64,000 nt of DNA from Glandiceps talaboti (GCF_964340395.1 NC_135562.1:18612985-18676984); one strand, 5' to 3'; positions 25,376-38,150 are shown, counted from the stretch's first letter. Notes: a model not told the origin generated them from the letters alone. Program-made: numbers and translations.

Positions 25376-25874
25376 TGACGTCATCAAAACAGAAAACACG
25401 ATCTTCGATCCAATGAATATTGATTTTCACACTTTATACGGGGAACTCTCATGTATAAGTACCTTCCAAATGACGTCATTATGTCGCCTTTTTAGATTCA
25501 TTGACGTCTGGGTTTCATATTTTCAGGTCAGATCAATTTTCTGACATATCTAATGACGTTTATAGTGCAACCCATCACCCGAAGGCCAACACGATGATTT
25601 ATATCAATGTCTACGAAGTACGGCGCCCTCAATCTTCCAAAATAATGATATGAAATACACATTCGTACAATATATCTAATATAATATTATTACAGCTTTT
25701 GTTGCCGCTATTTTCTGTCTATTGTTAAATTCTTCAGTGTGGTCGTTATTTTCATTAGTTCACCAAATGAAATGATATTACATTGGTATTTTTTTGATGG
25801 ACAATATTAAAATTCCGACTTTAATTATGTCATTTATTCACGCTATTTCTATCATGAATACGGTGCTGACGTCA
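25376..25874. promoter_or_regulatory. Cluster of three CRE-like TGACGTCA palindromes upstream of Kv2
   Basis: Perfect 8-bp palindromes lie at 25376-25383, 25471-25478 and 25867-25874, about 1.7-2.2 kb before the Kv2 start codon. TGACGTCA is the full CREB/ATF site, and CRE control of neuronal channel genes is known in other animals. Function here is inferred from clustering only. Confidence 0.4.
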
Positions 25875-27448
25875 TACCTCCCGCACGTGTGTTAGCCTGG
25901 CGATAGGGCCATGAATAATATAGAACAATAGAGAGAGAGAGAGGGAGTACGTCCGTTCACTTGCATCTTGTGTGTCGTGTGAGTTTGATGTTACCAAACA
26001 ACGGTGGTGGTGGAAAAGACATCTCAAACATCAGTCCCTACTAATATCATTGTTTTGTTTGCAAATAACCTATATACTGTTTTGCTGGTGGCGGGTACGA
26101 GAGAAGAGAAAAAACAAGGCGTTGAAATTTATTCTGGCGTCACTCATCATTTGACGTTTGGGGACATCCATTCACGCGTCACGCAGAAGTCCTGGTATTG
26201 ATGATCAATTTGCTGTCATATGAACTGGAATGATGCGATCTATGTAAATGGTCTCAGGGAAATGTTACGTGTGACCGATGCTTTTTGCCTGAAGACAAAT
26301 TCTCGCCAATGACATCACTAACCATGCGAGGAAACGTCGTCTAAATGTACCCTGACATCACACCATCAGAGGAATAGCTTTTTTATTTTCTCATCTGACA
26401 ACCAGGCGTACAATTGGAGGCTGTGCCTAAAATAGATTATTCAGGAGTTGATGCTAATAGTGACTCTTGCTCACTGAGGAGAAATTACACTTTGATGGAA
26501 GTTCTTATCATGAATCGTAATATTCACTTGTACCTTGTCGTGAATTATTCATAGCTTATTTATTGTCCATACATTTTCAAGCGCATTATTGTGTGCGAAA
26601 TTATCATTCAAATCTAGCGTCGAACGGGGGTGGGTTCGTCGTTAGATACGAGTAGGCTACCCTGGCTTACTTGTGCTAGCACTATATTTGAGCAAGTCAT
26701 CGAAGGAGAAAAAAATACGGGTACATTTTTTTTATCTTGTCGGTTTCGGAAGAATGCGAATAAGACGTGAAAATTATGGATTGGGTTCTTGTTTCAAGAC
26801 GTTAAAACCGTCGCGTTATTAATTAAAGACAAACCCAGAACATTTTATTCGGAATTTTTATAATTATTTTCTGTTTTTCGATATTGAGACAGGATATTAT
26901 CACCGTTTAATTTAGTCGTGGTTCAAAAGGTGAAAGGTCGAAATGTATCAGCAGATAGCTTTATAGGTAATTTACAAAAATAGATATTTAATATGATCCG
27001 GTGTGTGTGTTCTTTTGTAACGGTATGTATATTGTGTGACATATCGTTGTAAATGAAACGCAACAACTAGTTTTAATTTTGTCATAAATTTGCTCAACCG
27101 TACAAGAAAAATTACAAAATTTTCCGATGTCATCCGATAAACTCCCGAAGATTGCCGCAGATTATCAGATTGTTGTATTGACAAGACATGGTGCGATGCT
27201 GCTTCGTTAATGCTAAAGACTGTATTTTACACGGGAGCAACAAACGTTGCGGTTTGTGGTTTGATGAAAGTACAATTGTAACATAGGGACATATGTGAAT
27301 GAAAACAATACTGCGAATCAGGAATTGTGGGGAAATCTGGTGCTTTGAGTGAGATTTATTTGGTTTTTTCACACACTAGCCGTGTGTCAACTAATTTGAT
27401 TATTTGATATATAATAAACTCGATTTCACCCTGGCTGCTCTCACAGCA

Positions 27449-27598
27449 TTACTTAGCCCCTCCCTGCAAAACATTGAACAGGCCGCGCTGCCTGAGAACG
27501 AGAGAGAGGGTGCTCATCACCACGGAGTCGTCGGCGGCGGCTTCACCAGCGCTCGGGATACTGGAGAGTACGTACACAGTCTCAACGTCGCGGCCATC
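27449..27598 (+). promoter_or_regulatory. Probable 5' UTR of the Kv2 exon
   Basis: This GC-rich segment (gtcgtcggcggcggcttcacc) contrasts with AT-rich surroundings and is continuous with the Kv2 frame but has no ATG. A possible acceptor (ggctgctctcacag) ends at 27448, so an upstream non-coding exon may exist. Confidence 0.45.
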
Positions 27599-28159
27599 AT
27601 GCAGTCAAGTAACCGATGCTCCCGCTCGATGACATCGCTCCCGCCTGATCCGTGTACGATCATGCGGAGCAAAGCCATCAACAAGAGGGTCATAATCAAC
27701 GTCGGTGGGATTCGCCACGAAGTTATGTGGAAAACGCTCGGCAGACTGCCTCGTTCAAGGCTTGGGAGATTGAAAGAATGTACAACACATGAAATGATCA
27801 TGGCTATATGCGACGATTACGTTCTTTCGGACAGTGAGTATTTCTTTGACAGGCACCCAGGCTCTTTCACGTCTATTTTAAATTTCTATCGTACAGGAAA
27901 ACTTCATCTCATAGAGGAAATGTGTCCTGTGTCGTTCAGTGACGAACTTGACTACTGGGGTATTGACGAACTGTATCTAGAAACATGCTGTCAACATAGG
28001 TATCACCAAAAGAAAGACCAACTACACGACGAACAACAACGTATACACGACTCCTTACAGGAGAGAGCCGAGGAGAACTTTGGGGCCAACTGTTTTGCTG
28101 ATAAAAGGAGAAAAATATGGGCTCTCATGGAAAAGCCAAATTCGTCATCAGCAGCTCGG
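27599..28159 (+). CDS. Kv2 (Shab-type) voltage-gated potassium channel, first coding exon (partial gene)
   Basis: This exon encodes 187 residues of a Kv2 channel's cytoplasmic N-terminus. The T1 tetramerisation domain spans about residues 30-135: [44 protein letters not shown] and [17 protein letters not shown]. The zinc motif HX5CX20CC of Kv2-Kv4 channels is intact (His103, Cys109, Cys130, Cys131). The NPRXR-like linker end, [18 protein letters not shown], matches the position where vertebrate KCNB1 exon 1 stops before S1. The donor is gtaagt, phase 0. The ATG at 27599 has A at -3 and is the only in-frame Met ahead of T1; the open frame continues upstream but without a Met. Membrane segments S1-S6 are not found in the window, so they lie more than 35.8 kb downstream. 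Confidence 0.93.
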
Positions 28160-29513
28160 GTAAGTAGTGCTAGTAAATCAAATTGTAAACACTAGTGTGC
28201 CATTATGACAGACACAATAGATCGCGATACTATGCAATTATGCAATGCGTTCATTCATTGTATTGTAACGACCCGTGTTGGACCCCATACACACGCGCGT
28301 TGAAAAATCCCTGTCAGACGTACCACCACTTGCCCCGAAGGAATTTGTCGTTGTTTTTTAAACCAGCTTGATTCAACTTCACCCCATTAGTCTAACTATT
28401 TGATGTATTTAAAGCCGTGAGACTCGGAGAGGCAGTTGTAGTGGGGAGGGGGTCATCAGTAAATGAAATGGTATTTATCTCTCGGCACTCGACATCGCTA
28501 GCATTGTTATTAGAACAATAGAAGCCAACTAAACAAACTGAAGACAACAATAGGTCATGAAGACGAGCTAAACAACAGAAATTAGGAAGAGAGAAAAGAT
28601 GACTGGAATTATAATGTTTCGTGGGGACTTCCTTGTATGTGTTTTTTAGGGACACGTCAATGCTTTAGTACTACTACTAGTAGCTATGCACTTGGAGTCT
28701 CCCATCACGTTTTACATACCCACTTCACTACTATGATCATCATAAACCAAAGCGTTGTTAGGACAACAACAAAACTCTTGTTGTGCATGGGCTGGAAGCA
28801 GTGGTATGGAATGGCAACTAACGTTTGCATAATTGTAAATCTGTGATTTAAGTGTAGTATAAAAACACTATATACATTTGTACTTGCTGTTGAGTACAAT
28901 GTATTTGTGTGATAATATTTTTGTGAAAAATCTCATTATGTAACTGTATACAGTTACTTACCTATCAGTTACCTATCAGTGACCATCATCCATTGTCTAT
29001 CCTGGATACTAACAATAGAGATTCCAAAGCAGTCAGAACTGTTGATGTTCAGATTCTATAATTAGCCATTGTACTATGTACAAAGAAAGCTGGATTCACT
29101 TGTAAACAGAATCAAGCAGGTCAGCTAAAAAATGCATAGTTTTCCATATACATCTAATTGTACTGTAAATATGGCAGGATTGAACCCCAATAAAATGACT
29201 GGGGAGGGGGAAACTACTAGCAATAATGTAGATTTTAGTGTGTTAGTACTGCCCTTAAAACACAATTGTGAGTAAACCCTGTGAATGGATCGGAATGAGA
29301 GAAATCAGATATACTTTGCATATGTACAATGTAACTTTTGTTGTGGAGTGAAACCCCAATACTCATGTAGATTTGACCTTCTAAATACTGTTGTGAACTT
29401 GACATCCTGATATCATGGCATAATAGTATGTACAACACACTTATAAATAAATGTTAGCTCACCTTGAATCAGACTAATTAAATCAAAGATTGCAAACCAT
29501 CTTACCCAAGGTA

Positions 29514-29999
29514 TTACAATGAAAATAATAAACCCTGAAAGAAAACATCACCTGGCTCAACAAAAATCTCATTAATATTTAACATTGCTATATTTTATCG
29601 TTTTGGCTATAGACGTAATATCTCTTCAATATTGTAAATCTTCTCGTCTGGCTAAACAAAAATCTGAATAATATTTCCACCTGTTATCATCTGGCGTGAC
29701 AAGACCTGAATTACAATTGATACATTTTAGTCAATTGATTGTCGAAAAAATATCAAAGAATGTGCCAACCTTAGGTTTACCAGTGACATATAAATTTGGC
29801 AATGATCTCCTAAGATAATGGTAGCACACGCAAAGAATGTGTCACAACTTTGGTAAAGATGTCTGTCACGCCAGACGATTGACAAAACACTGTTGGTAAG
29901 AATATGATGTGTAGCCAGACGATAAAATGTAGCAATGTTAATGAGATTTTTTTCGAGCAGGCAACATTTTGTTTCAGGGTTTATGATTTTCATTGTAAA
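29514..29999. mobile_element. Foldback/MITE-like element with ~80-bp imperfect terminal inverted repeats
   Basis: The left end 'ttacaatgaaaataataaaccctgaaa' reappears inverted at the right end (about 29973-29998). Inverted similarity continues through 'aaaaatctcattaa.atttaacattgct.attttatcgt.tggct' to about 80-95 bases inward. A third partial copy of the terminal sequence (tctggctaaacaaaaatctgaataatatt) lies at about 29647. The interior has no accepted gene. Confidence 0.75.
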
Positions 30000-30204
30000 G
30001 GCAGTTAAAAGTTAGGTATCAAAGTTCCCCAATTGTATTAAATTCCGATATGATGTTCATGGAGGTAGGAAGGATCATGGTATGTTGTTGTTGTTTGTTT
30101 GTTTTCAAGTGGGAGTAACGTACCCACCTTCCCTATATGCCCAGTAGATTGAAAAGAAACGACGATGTACATTTTAGAAATAGAGGTAAATTAAAATATA
30201 CAGC

Positions 30205-30456
30205 AATAGGGAACTTGCAAACCTGCCATGTTGAATGTTGCATCATGGGAAATGTGATAATAAATACTAATCAATTAGTATTGTAAACAATATTGTTGTG
30301 TTGTTTATAACCACGAATGATCAATTCACATTTATCTTGACCAGTATGGGAGGTTTATTTCATCGGTAGCTCCTGATAAGTTGTAACGATAACCACAGAT
30401 AATCCTATAGTCCTTTTCATCTGAGCATGCTCAGTCTGGATTGCAAGTTCCCTATT
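30205..30456. mobile_element. 252-bp MITE-like element with perfect 16-bp terminal inverted repeats
   Basis: AATAGGGAACTTGCAA at 30205-30220 is exactly inverted at 30441-30456. A reading with TA target duplication and ends GGGAACTTGCAA is possible. The interior includes a palindromic 'aatactaatcaattagtatt' segment and no coding potential. Confidence 0.75.
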
Positions 30457-32689
30457 AAGTTATTTTCTCAGATCAGAGTTTAATTAGATTTATAGTTCCC
30501 CTGCTATATTACACTGGTTCAGCCATACCTCACATTTATGGTATACATGTATGGGAAAGTGCAAATTTTACTTGAACTTGAAGGCAAACAAAGTCATGTA
30601 TATAATATATATATACCGTAGTTTGACTCCAAGAAGGAATCATGAATTATGTATTTCTTATTCCACGTTCTGCAAGTTGAGTTCAACGTGGGTCATTCCT
30701 TAATTTGTAACCATAATATTGCCATGGTAACTTATATTGAATAAACTGTGAATCATTGTGTGGTCATTTTTGACTTGTAAAAATGTACATTATAGTTTTC
30801 ATATATATACTAATGTAGTCTAGAGATATAACTTGAATATATACTCGCTGAACCAATTTAATGTCTGCAGTATAGTAAATCAGGTGTTTGAATAGTGTTA
30901 AATCCTACCAAGATAGGGGGTATGGTGTACCTCACCCTTACTATAGATCAGTGATATTAATGGTCAACCCAATGTCTATGGTTAAGAAAATTAGTATAAT
31001 ATACTAATTTCTTCCCAAATCACACTGATACATATACATGACACCACTCCTCTCCCCTAAAAATGAAAGACAAATAAGTGAAACGGAAGAAAACTAAATG
31101 TTAAAATATTAACACGCATAAATTGCAATGATTTTCTACTCGAGATGTAAACATGAAAATAATAAGGCAAATGAAATCTTGTAACAGATGTTACATGTCT
31201 TTGCCTGAAGCAACTCTGTAGAAGATCTGAACATGTCAAGCATTCTGAGGGAGGACTGCTCATGAATATTCAACAGTTTCCTCATGAATATGTATTATTA
31301 TTCATGAATATGTATGTTGTACAGCTTGTCCATGCACTTCATTCAATCTCAGACCACCAAAGTGAGATTCATTTGAATGTCCTATATGCTCAAATGCATT
31401 CAGAATTATGATCATTAGTTGCTATTTCATCTAATCTTTTTTTTGCAAATAAGGAAAACTGCTAGCAAATTTTTTTTTTGTTACAAATAATCATGAACCT
31501 AACTAGTATAGAATACTAGTTTTGTAAAAAATTGTGCTTGTAAATGTTGGTATAAAAGAAGTGTTATGAACCTTGGTAATACTAAGAACCAGAAAGACAT
31601 TTTTCAAAATTTTTGTTCGTAATATTGTCAGCTAATTTATGTCATACACGCTCAACATAACTGTAATGATAAATGATCACCAAGTATTCAAAGCCTGACA
31701 TGACATCAACATCCAATGTGACAACTTGAATTGGCTGTACAGTTTGTACCTGTTTCACATCTGTTTACAAATGGACATCAATCTAGTGTACATACTATAG
31801 TATTATTAATGAATAGTAGAGAAGTATTTCAGCATATCAGAATATTTGAACCACTGCGTTTAAAATGTGGTTGTATTTTTTAATTTAGGTGAATATGGGA
31901 AAAAAGTACCATAAAGTTAATACACTTGAATGTGTAGTTATAAATTTAAACATGTTGGTATATATATATGAAAACAAGTTGAAACATAAATATCCAAGGT
32001 TTTTATCAAAATATCAGAGCTCAAAATTATCAGTTGTCAAGTATACAGACTACCATACAAGTATTTTTGACTACCAGGGTTATAATGTGATAACTACTAA
32101 CTAGTCTGTTGGTGTTACACCAATGAAATGCCTTGGAAAAATTGTAGCTGACACAGTTCTCTTGGATAAATTTTAGTGCCAAGCCCAAAAGTGAAATTTG
32201 AACCCAGTTTATAAAAATAGAAAACTGTAAACACTTTCATATAGTAATATAACTAATATGTGGTATATCCATTTATATTGAGTAATACATAAATTTCCAT
32301 TTACTGTGCCTGGTTGTTCATCACTACATTTTTCCACATTATTTACAAGGGCAGCTTTTATCAGAAATTACAATATTGATAGAAGTGATCACTTAGTCTA
32401 CAGTTGTGTAACGTACTGTTACAGTATACTGTCACTGTACTGCCTATTTTTGTCCTTTCAAGTAAAAAACTAATAAAAATACATCATGAAGATGGTCTTC
32501 TGAATTTGAATGTTTGCACATGACAGCTGTCAATGTGGTTGCTAATTTAAGGGGTGACAAATTTGAAACAGATAAAAAACCTACAGGTTGTTGACTATAG
32601 TAATTGATCATCTCATTTAAATATCATGTTTTGACAGATACATTTAAAATGATGGATAATGTAATGGTGAGATAATACAATCTGTTGAA

Positions 32690-34200
32690 GGATAACCCTA
32701 TAATCTATACTGTCAACACTGTCTGATGTGCAGTTATAATTATTCAAACATTTCCCGATCAAATTAATTTCAATTTTTTCTAAATTTTTTGTAAATGTTT
32801 GGTTATTTCACTCCCATTTTGGACTAAAAACCCTACAATGGTTATAATTATTTCAACCTACAGTGTTATCACACATGACAACGATGTCTGATGAGCAATC
32901 GTAATTATCCAAGAATTTCCCTACCAAAATAGTTTAAATTTTTGTAAATATTTGGTACATTTTAGTTTATTTCGCCTGTATTTGAACTAAAAATTCTGCA
33001 ATAGTTATAATCTACACTGTTAACACACATGGTTGGAGATGTCTGAAGTACAATCATAATGAACCATATAACCCTCCGTCTATGAATTACCTTGAGAATT
33101 TCCCAACCAAAACAATTTCAATTTTTCCAAAAAACATTGTACTTTTTCGGTTATTGCACCCCCATTTTGGACTAAAAACACTGCAGTGTTGTAATTATTT
33201 TCAATAACTGTAAACACACATGGCAAATGATGTCTGATATGTAAATACATAGTTGTATTATTACAATTAAGTACTTTTCAACCAAGTAACTTGAAATGTT
33301 TTTAAAAAGAATTGTTGTAAATTTTTTGTTTATTTTATCTGTATTTTGGACTAGAAATATTGCAATGTCGGTTATTATTATTTCAATCTACTCTGTCAAC
33401 ACACGACATGGATGTCTAGATATCAAAATACAATACCTTGCAAGCATTCCCCCACTAAAATATTTCCATTTTTCTACAATTTTTGTAAATTTTTGGTTTA
33501 TTTCACTCATATTTTGGACTAGAGTCCATACAATATAGGTATTCAATTTACACTGTCAACACACATGACAGGGAAGTCTTAAAAGATTAAAACAAATTTG
33601 GTATATTTTATCCTCAGTGTATTTAACTGTAAAACCTTGAACTGCAGGTCACTGATTATGAAATTGGATGCAATTTACTACATAAACACACATCTCATGT
33701 GTGTGCCATGGTAGAACTAGAAGTGTCGGATATGCAAATATGACCAAGGAAAGTATTTTGCTCTCCAGATTTTCATAGCCCTTGAAAAAGACTGTCTGTG
33801 CAAAGTCAAAACATCGAGATTCAAATAAAGCAGAAATTTTAACCTAACTTGGACTTATCCTTTTATTCAAACTCAAAGTATTTTGTCACCAAAATAGTTA
33901 CATTCAAAAAAAACCTTATATTTCTTGGTTTTAATTTTCACCTTTTTTTTGAATACATAAATTGTACTCTACTTAAAATGGTCATTACTGTGACAGTGAG
34001 GAATGGTATCAAATCTTGGATGACACAATATCTCCTAATAAAAAACACACATGGCAGGGATCCCATGTCTGTATGCAAATAACCAGGCACTTTCTCATTA
34101 AAATAACTTGATTAAAAAAAATCATTTTGTTTATTTCAATAATATGTTGTTGGACTTCTCAGTATACTTAAAATGATCATAAATTTTGAAATTTCATTAT
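32690..34200. repeat. Degenerate tandem array of ~150-190-bp units
   Basis: Successive units near 32710, 32865, 33016, 33209, 33399 and probably 34045 repeat the ordered words 'tcaacacacatg', 'gatgtctga', 'atttccc.accaaaat.atttcaattttt', 'tttttggttatttcac.ccattttggacta' and 'tgcaatggttataattatttcaa'. Copies are about 60-75% alike by eye and vary in length. Segment 33555-34040 is more decayed. No coding capacity. Confidence 0.75.
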
Positions 34201-35040
34201 ATTGTGGTAAGCACGCAATCGTATTCGGTTTCAATTTGTTCATTGAAAATACTGTAAAAACAGGAGATGTACTATCAAAGTAATTAATCAGTTATCAGTT
34301 TTTATTTTCGTTGTCATGTATATCATAAATGAAACTTGTTTGTGACTGCTTTTTGTAAGCATGGTATTTGCATATGAAACTAGGTCAGTAGAGTAACATT
34401 GTGACCCATGGTGTGACCTTTGACCTATTTTTGAACCAATAAGAAATGAGTAAAAAGAGGCCAATATGTTAAATAGTCATTTTAGTTTCAGTAATCGAAG
34501 ATTAAAGGGATGTTTTTAGTCTGCAGTCTGCAAAGTTTGCAATTTTTGTAATGATTATGAGACTAACTTTAACAAATTTTACAAATTTCCAAGAAATAAC
34601 CCACAAAATATAGCTACTTTGCAAAACATCAACAAAATACAGAATATATGGTAATTTTTACAACTCTTGGCTGAAGCAAAAGTGTTTAAAAATTGAAATT
34701 ACTAAAAAATTTTTCACAAATCAATTTTGCATACATCTGACAAATGCCCTGCAGCCATGCCTTTATTTTCTGACTACTGATACATCAAGTGATGTATGTC
34801 ACATCAAAAATCCTACAACATTGTCGGCCATTATTTTCCCTTCTGTCATTATAAGTGATCAGTAAATAGCTATCCTAACACACAAAAAACACCTAGTTGA
34901 ATGTGTTTGAACAAATAACATAGGATTTATATCCGGGTCAACATTTGTCATAATAATGCATACATCAATTCATTATCATTCTCTGCTGTTGAATATGATT
35001 CCAAATGTTCAAAATCTACATTATTTTCCCTGATTTTCAT

Positions 35041-35205
35041 AAATTATTCCTACCCAGGAAGAATGATATTATTTTCCACTCATTTGCTTCATGCAGTCCG
35101 AAAAGGTATACATATACATGTACAAGTTTTCCGACTCGTAGTGACAAGGCCCCTTAGGCCACTCATACTTCTTTGGCTGAATGAAGAAAAATACCAGGAA
35201 AAAAT
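35041..35205. repeat. Palindromic dispersed repeat, copy 1
   Basis: It contains 'aaggccccttaggccactcata' and a right arm 'ggctgaatgaagaaaaata' shared with the copy at 38019-38150 and, more weakly, with 42835-42985 and 46896-47083. Confidence 0.5.
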
Positions 35206-36187
35206 ACATTATGTCTGTATGGGTCAAAGATAACTATAGTGATGAAACTCTTTTGTCAGGAATATTTTCTGGCTGTAAGGAAAGAACCATTCTACTTCAT
35301 ATATGGAGAAAAATTTTGGGAAATACATGTTACATGTAATTTAATTTCGCCTACACATACTTTAACATGTAAAGTAATATATGAAAAAAGTGGGGTGAAT
35401 TTGACTCTTTTTGCTTGTATTTTGAATTAAAGGTTAAAGGAATGTTTTTAGTCAGCACTCGCACATATTTTTATCTGTGCATGGTGGTATTACAATATCA
35501 TGGGTAGACAATTTATGCACCTAAAACATTAGGTGCATAAATATTTATCATAAGACTATTATACAATGTACATGTACATAAATTAATATATTTATGATCA
35601 TTTTGCAAGTGAAGGGTGTCGAATAATCATAAACAACACTCTCTTCAATCATAATCCTGTTGTGTTCAGCTAGCCTCTAAACTAGATAGCACAACAACAA
35701 TCTCACATGGTCAACCTTGATGAACATTCCCAGTTTAAGCTATAAACACACACTCATGGTTGATGGTCAGAAAATAAAGCTCATGTTTCCTACTGCCCAA
35801 ATTCTGAGTACTGCGTTTTGAATGACTATTTAGCTCGTATTGCTTCAAGGATCAGAAATTAAAATGCATGACTGTTGTTTTTTTTCAGTTAAACATGCAT
35901 TGTACAATATATCCTGGCTTTCATCTGCAGTATAATACTGAATGTGAACTTTTCAATCTAGGGTTTACAGACCTCATCAATAAAGATATCACAGTGAAAA
36001 ATATTGACGCAGTTAATTTGCGATTCCTTAATGATAAGTAATATTGTCTTCTCTGTTTAGCATGCATTGAATTGATAAAGAACAAATTATTTCAAAATCT
36101 ATCAAGATTGTTGTTGCCTAGTTATTTAATGAACCAATAATAAAATGTTTGTTATGTAGCTTCGGAATGGTTTTCTTTTCTGATAAT

Positions 36188-36306
36188 TTGCAAGCATATT
36201 GTCTAGCAATGGACTACTAGTGCATAATCATAACAATCAATTCTGATTTGCTAGCATGTTGTCTAGCAATGGACTAATGCATACTTTGTAACAATCAATT
36301 CTAGCA
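36188..36306. repeat. Two-copy tandem duplication (~58 bp)
   Basis: 'ttgc.agcat.ttgtctagcaatggacta' followed by 'aacaatcaattct' occurs twice in direct succession. The copies differ by small indels. Confidence 0.8.
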
Positions 36307-36339
36307 CACAACATGATCATGCAATGAAACTGCATCTAA

Positions 36340-36392
36340 CTTGCACATATTTTTATCTGTGGTGGTATTACAATATGGGTAGACATTTATAG
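36340..36392. repeat. Short dispersed repeat matching 35458-35514
   Basis: 'gcacatatttttatctgtg' plus 'gtggtattacaatat...gggtagaca' is shared with the segment at 35458-35514 in the same orientation. Copy 1 carries two short insertions (cat, catg-like). Confidence 0.7.
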
Positions 36393-37015
36393 TTCTCCAG
36401 ATTATGCTGACTAATAGCAAATGAAAACATGATATGAGTACAAGAATGAGTATTTATCATGGAGTCTGGCAAAAATTTCAACTCCCAAATTTTTGCTGGT
36501 GTCTCACAAGAACAGCCCATTGTACATGTAGTATACCCCTAACGATGCTGCCAAGATGTCAGCAAAAATTTGAGATTTGCTTCCAATAATGTTTTAACTA
36601 GATGCGAGTAGAATTTTTTTATTTTGAAAATATGTCGAGTAATTTTAACATGTTACTACATGTCCTGAAATCAGGTATAAATTTAAACTTTATATATTGT
36701 ATTTACATTATTGTTTTAGTACTCTGTGTAGTATAAAAGAAAAATGAATTTGAAATATGTAGGAAAATTCATCATACAACAATTAAGTTTCTTTTTCATA
36801 AATATATATGAATTGGGTTTGAATAATACAAAATACTTATGCAAGTACAAATGTTCATAAAATGTGTTCATTTGTTCCTCTGTAATTTGGAGACTAATTA
36901 AAGTAAAATAACTTGACATTTCTCAAATGTACAGCGATACCATGGTTGCACAAAAATTACAACGTATTTGTATATTTAGATTATTATTATATACATAGAC
37001 CCTCATATTCCCAGG

Positions 37016-37083
37016 GTGTGACGTCAAAGTATATAGTAATATGGAATCCATACATTTCATATTACTATACTTTGACGTCACAC
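37016..37083. repeat. Hairpin with a CRE palindrome in each arm
   Basis: The left arm 37016-37043 and right arm 37058-37083 are inverted copies, differing by a 2-base insertion, around a 14-base loop. Each arm includes TGACGTCA (37019-37026 and 37073-37080). A further partial copy (actatagtaatatgg) follows at 37082-37096. Confidence 0.85.
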
Positions 37084-37920
37084 TATAGTAATATGGTCGG
37101 AACTACTTTGAATTATTTGTAAACATCATCAACCTGTAGAGTTACGATGTTGTTGTTTGAAAATATAGTTTCCTTCATGGATTGCCGAACATCGACCACC
37201 ACCATCATCATCATCATCATTATCATCATCAGTGTAAACAGTAAACAAATACACCTCTCGGACACATCTGTCACCTTTTGTACAGCCACTAATGTACATA
37301 GACATGCTAACATCAACATTGTAAAAACTTCCAGTTGTGATAGTTGCACAACGCAGTGAAATCGTTGTCCGTTAAATTCAACTTTTGAATGACTTTTGAC
37401 AATGTGTTTTTGAAAATTTCACAATGTTTTTGACATTATAACTTGCCAGTGTTGATGTGTTTAGCATATGACTCTGAGCCGAGTTCTATGCATAAACGGT
37501 GCAGGCACCTGTTCTTTAGCCAGTCTCTCGATATATCTAATTTTTTCCGATGAAAGTGTCTATATTTTGTCAAAGAATTAATCACTGCTCTTGACAAACG
37601 TGCCGTTGTGGGCAAAATGTTCCCAACCTGAAAGTCTGTGGTGTAATTTTACTGATCTCAACATATACCATTTATATGTTAGTAGTAGTAGCGACGGCAG
37701 CGGTCACAATGGCATCTACATTCTGAAAACTGACTGAACAGCTGAGCGCTGTACATGTAGACCCATTACTTCGTAAAATTGATGCGCGTTCAGTGTAAGT
37801 TTCGGAATATTTTTTTAGGTTAAAATTGTCATCATAATAGAAAAAAATAGTGGATCTATGTATATAATAAATAAATATTCTCCTGGCATTTCTCACTCGT
37901 ACGACATCATCTCAGACTCA

Positions 37921-37961
37921 TGATTCCCCTAATGTCGATATGACCAACATTAGGGGAATCA
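37921..37961. repeat. Perfect 15-bp stem hairpin
   Basis: TGATTCCCCTAATGT (37921-37935) is exactly inverted at 37947-37961 with an 11-base loop. There is no T-run, and no terminator role is expected in this genome. Confidence 0.8.
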
Positions 37962-38018
37962 TTCAACCTCGATGACATTGTACTCGCTCGAAATACAGGG
38001 AGATTATATATAATTATT

Positions 38019-38150
38019 CCCCAGCATTTGTCTTTGTTCAGCCATGGAAATTACATTTGTACAAGTGGCCTAAGGGGCCTTGTGGAAAATGAGAAGTGAC
38101 AAATACTGTAGGTCATGTGACTATTGGCTGAATGAAGACAAATATTTGGG
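38019..38150. repeat. Palindromic dispersed repeat, copy 2 (~130 bp)
   Basis: The left arm 'cagcatttgtctttgttcagcc' pairs with the right arm 'ggctgaatgaagacaaatat'. The centre holds ggcctaaggggcc. It belongs to the same family as 35041-35205. Confidence 0.65.

Larger units (their letters stand above)
20394..27598. other. Intergenic region and 5' flank of the Kv2 gene
   Basis: No coding gene is recognisable. Contents are: 3' UTR of paralogue B; (ATCAC)n at 20519-20618; GAAT, CAAT and CACT arrays at 21923-22274; a G run near 22690; (GTGAT)n at 22850-22900, the reverse complement of the ATCAC array; a poly(C) run at 23419; CRE-like palindromes at 25376, 25471 and 25867; and a GC-rich presumed 5' UTR at about 27449-27598. 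The region from 23330 to 23660 has an open frame of about 97 codons dominated by low-complexity Pro/Arg, which I do not accept as a gene. Confidence 0.6.

Noticed and set aside
27404-27598. N-terminal extension of the Kv2 protein upstream of Met at 27599
   Set aside because: The frame is open but starts from a non-ATG codon and has no methionine; it is better read as GC-rich 5' UTR.
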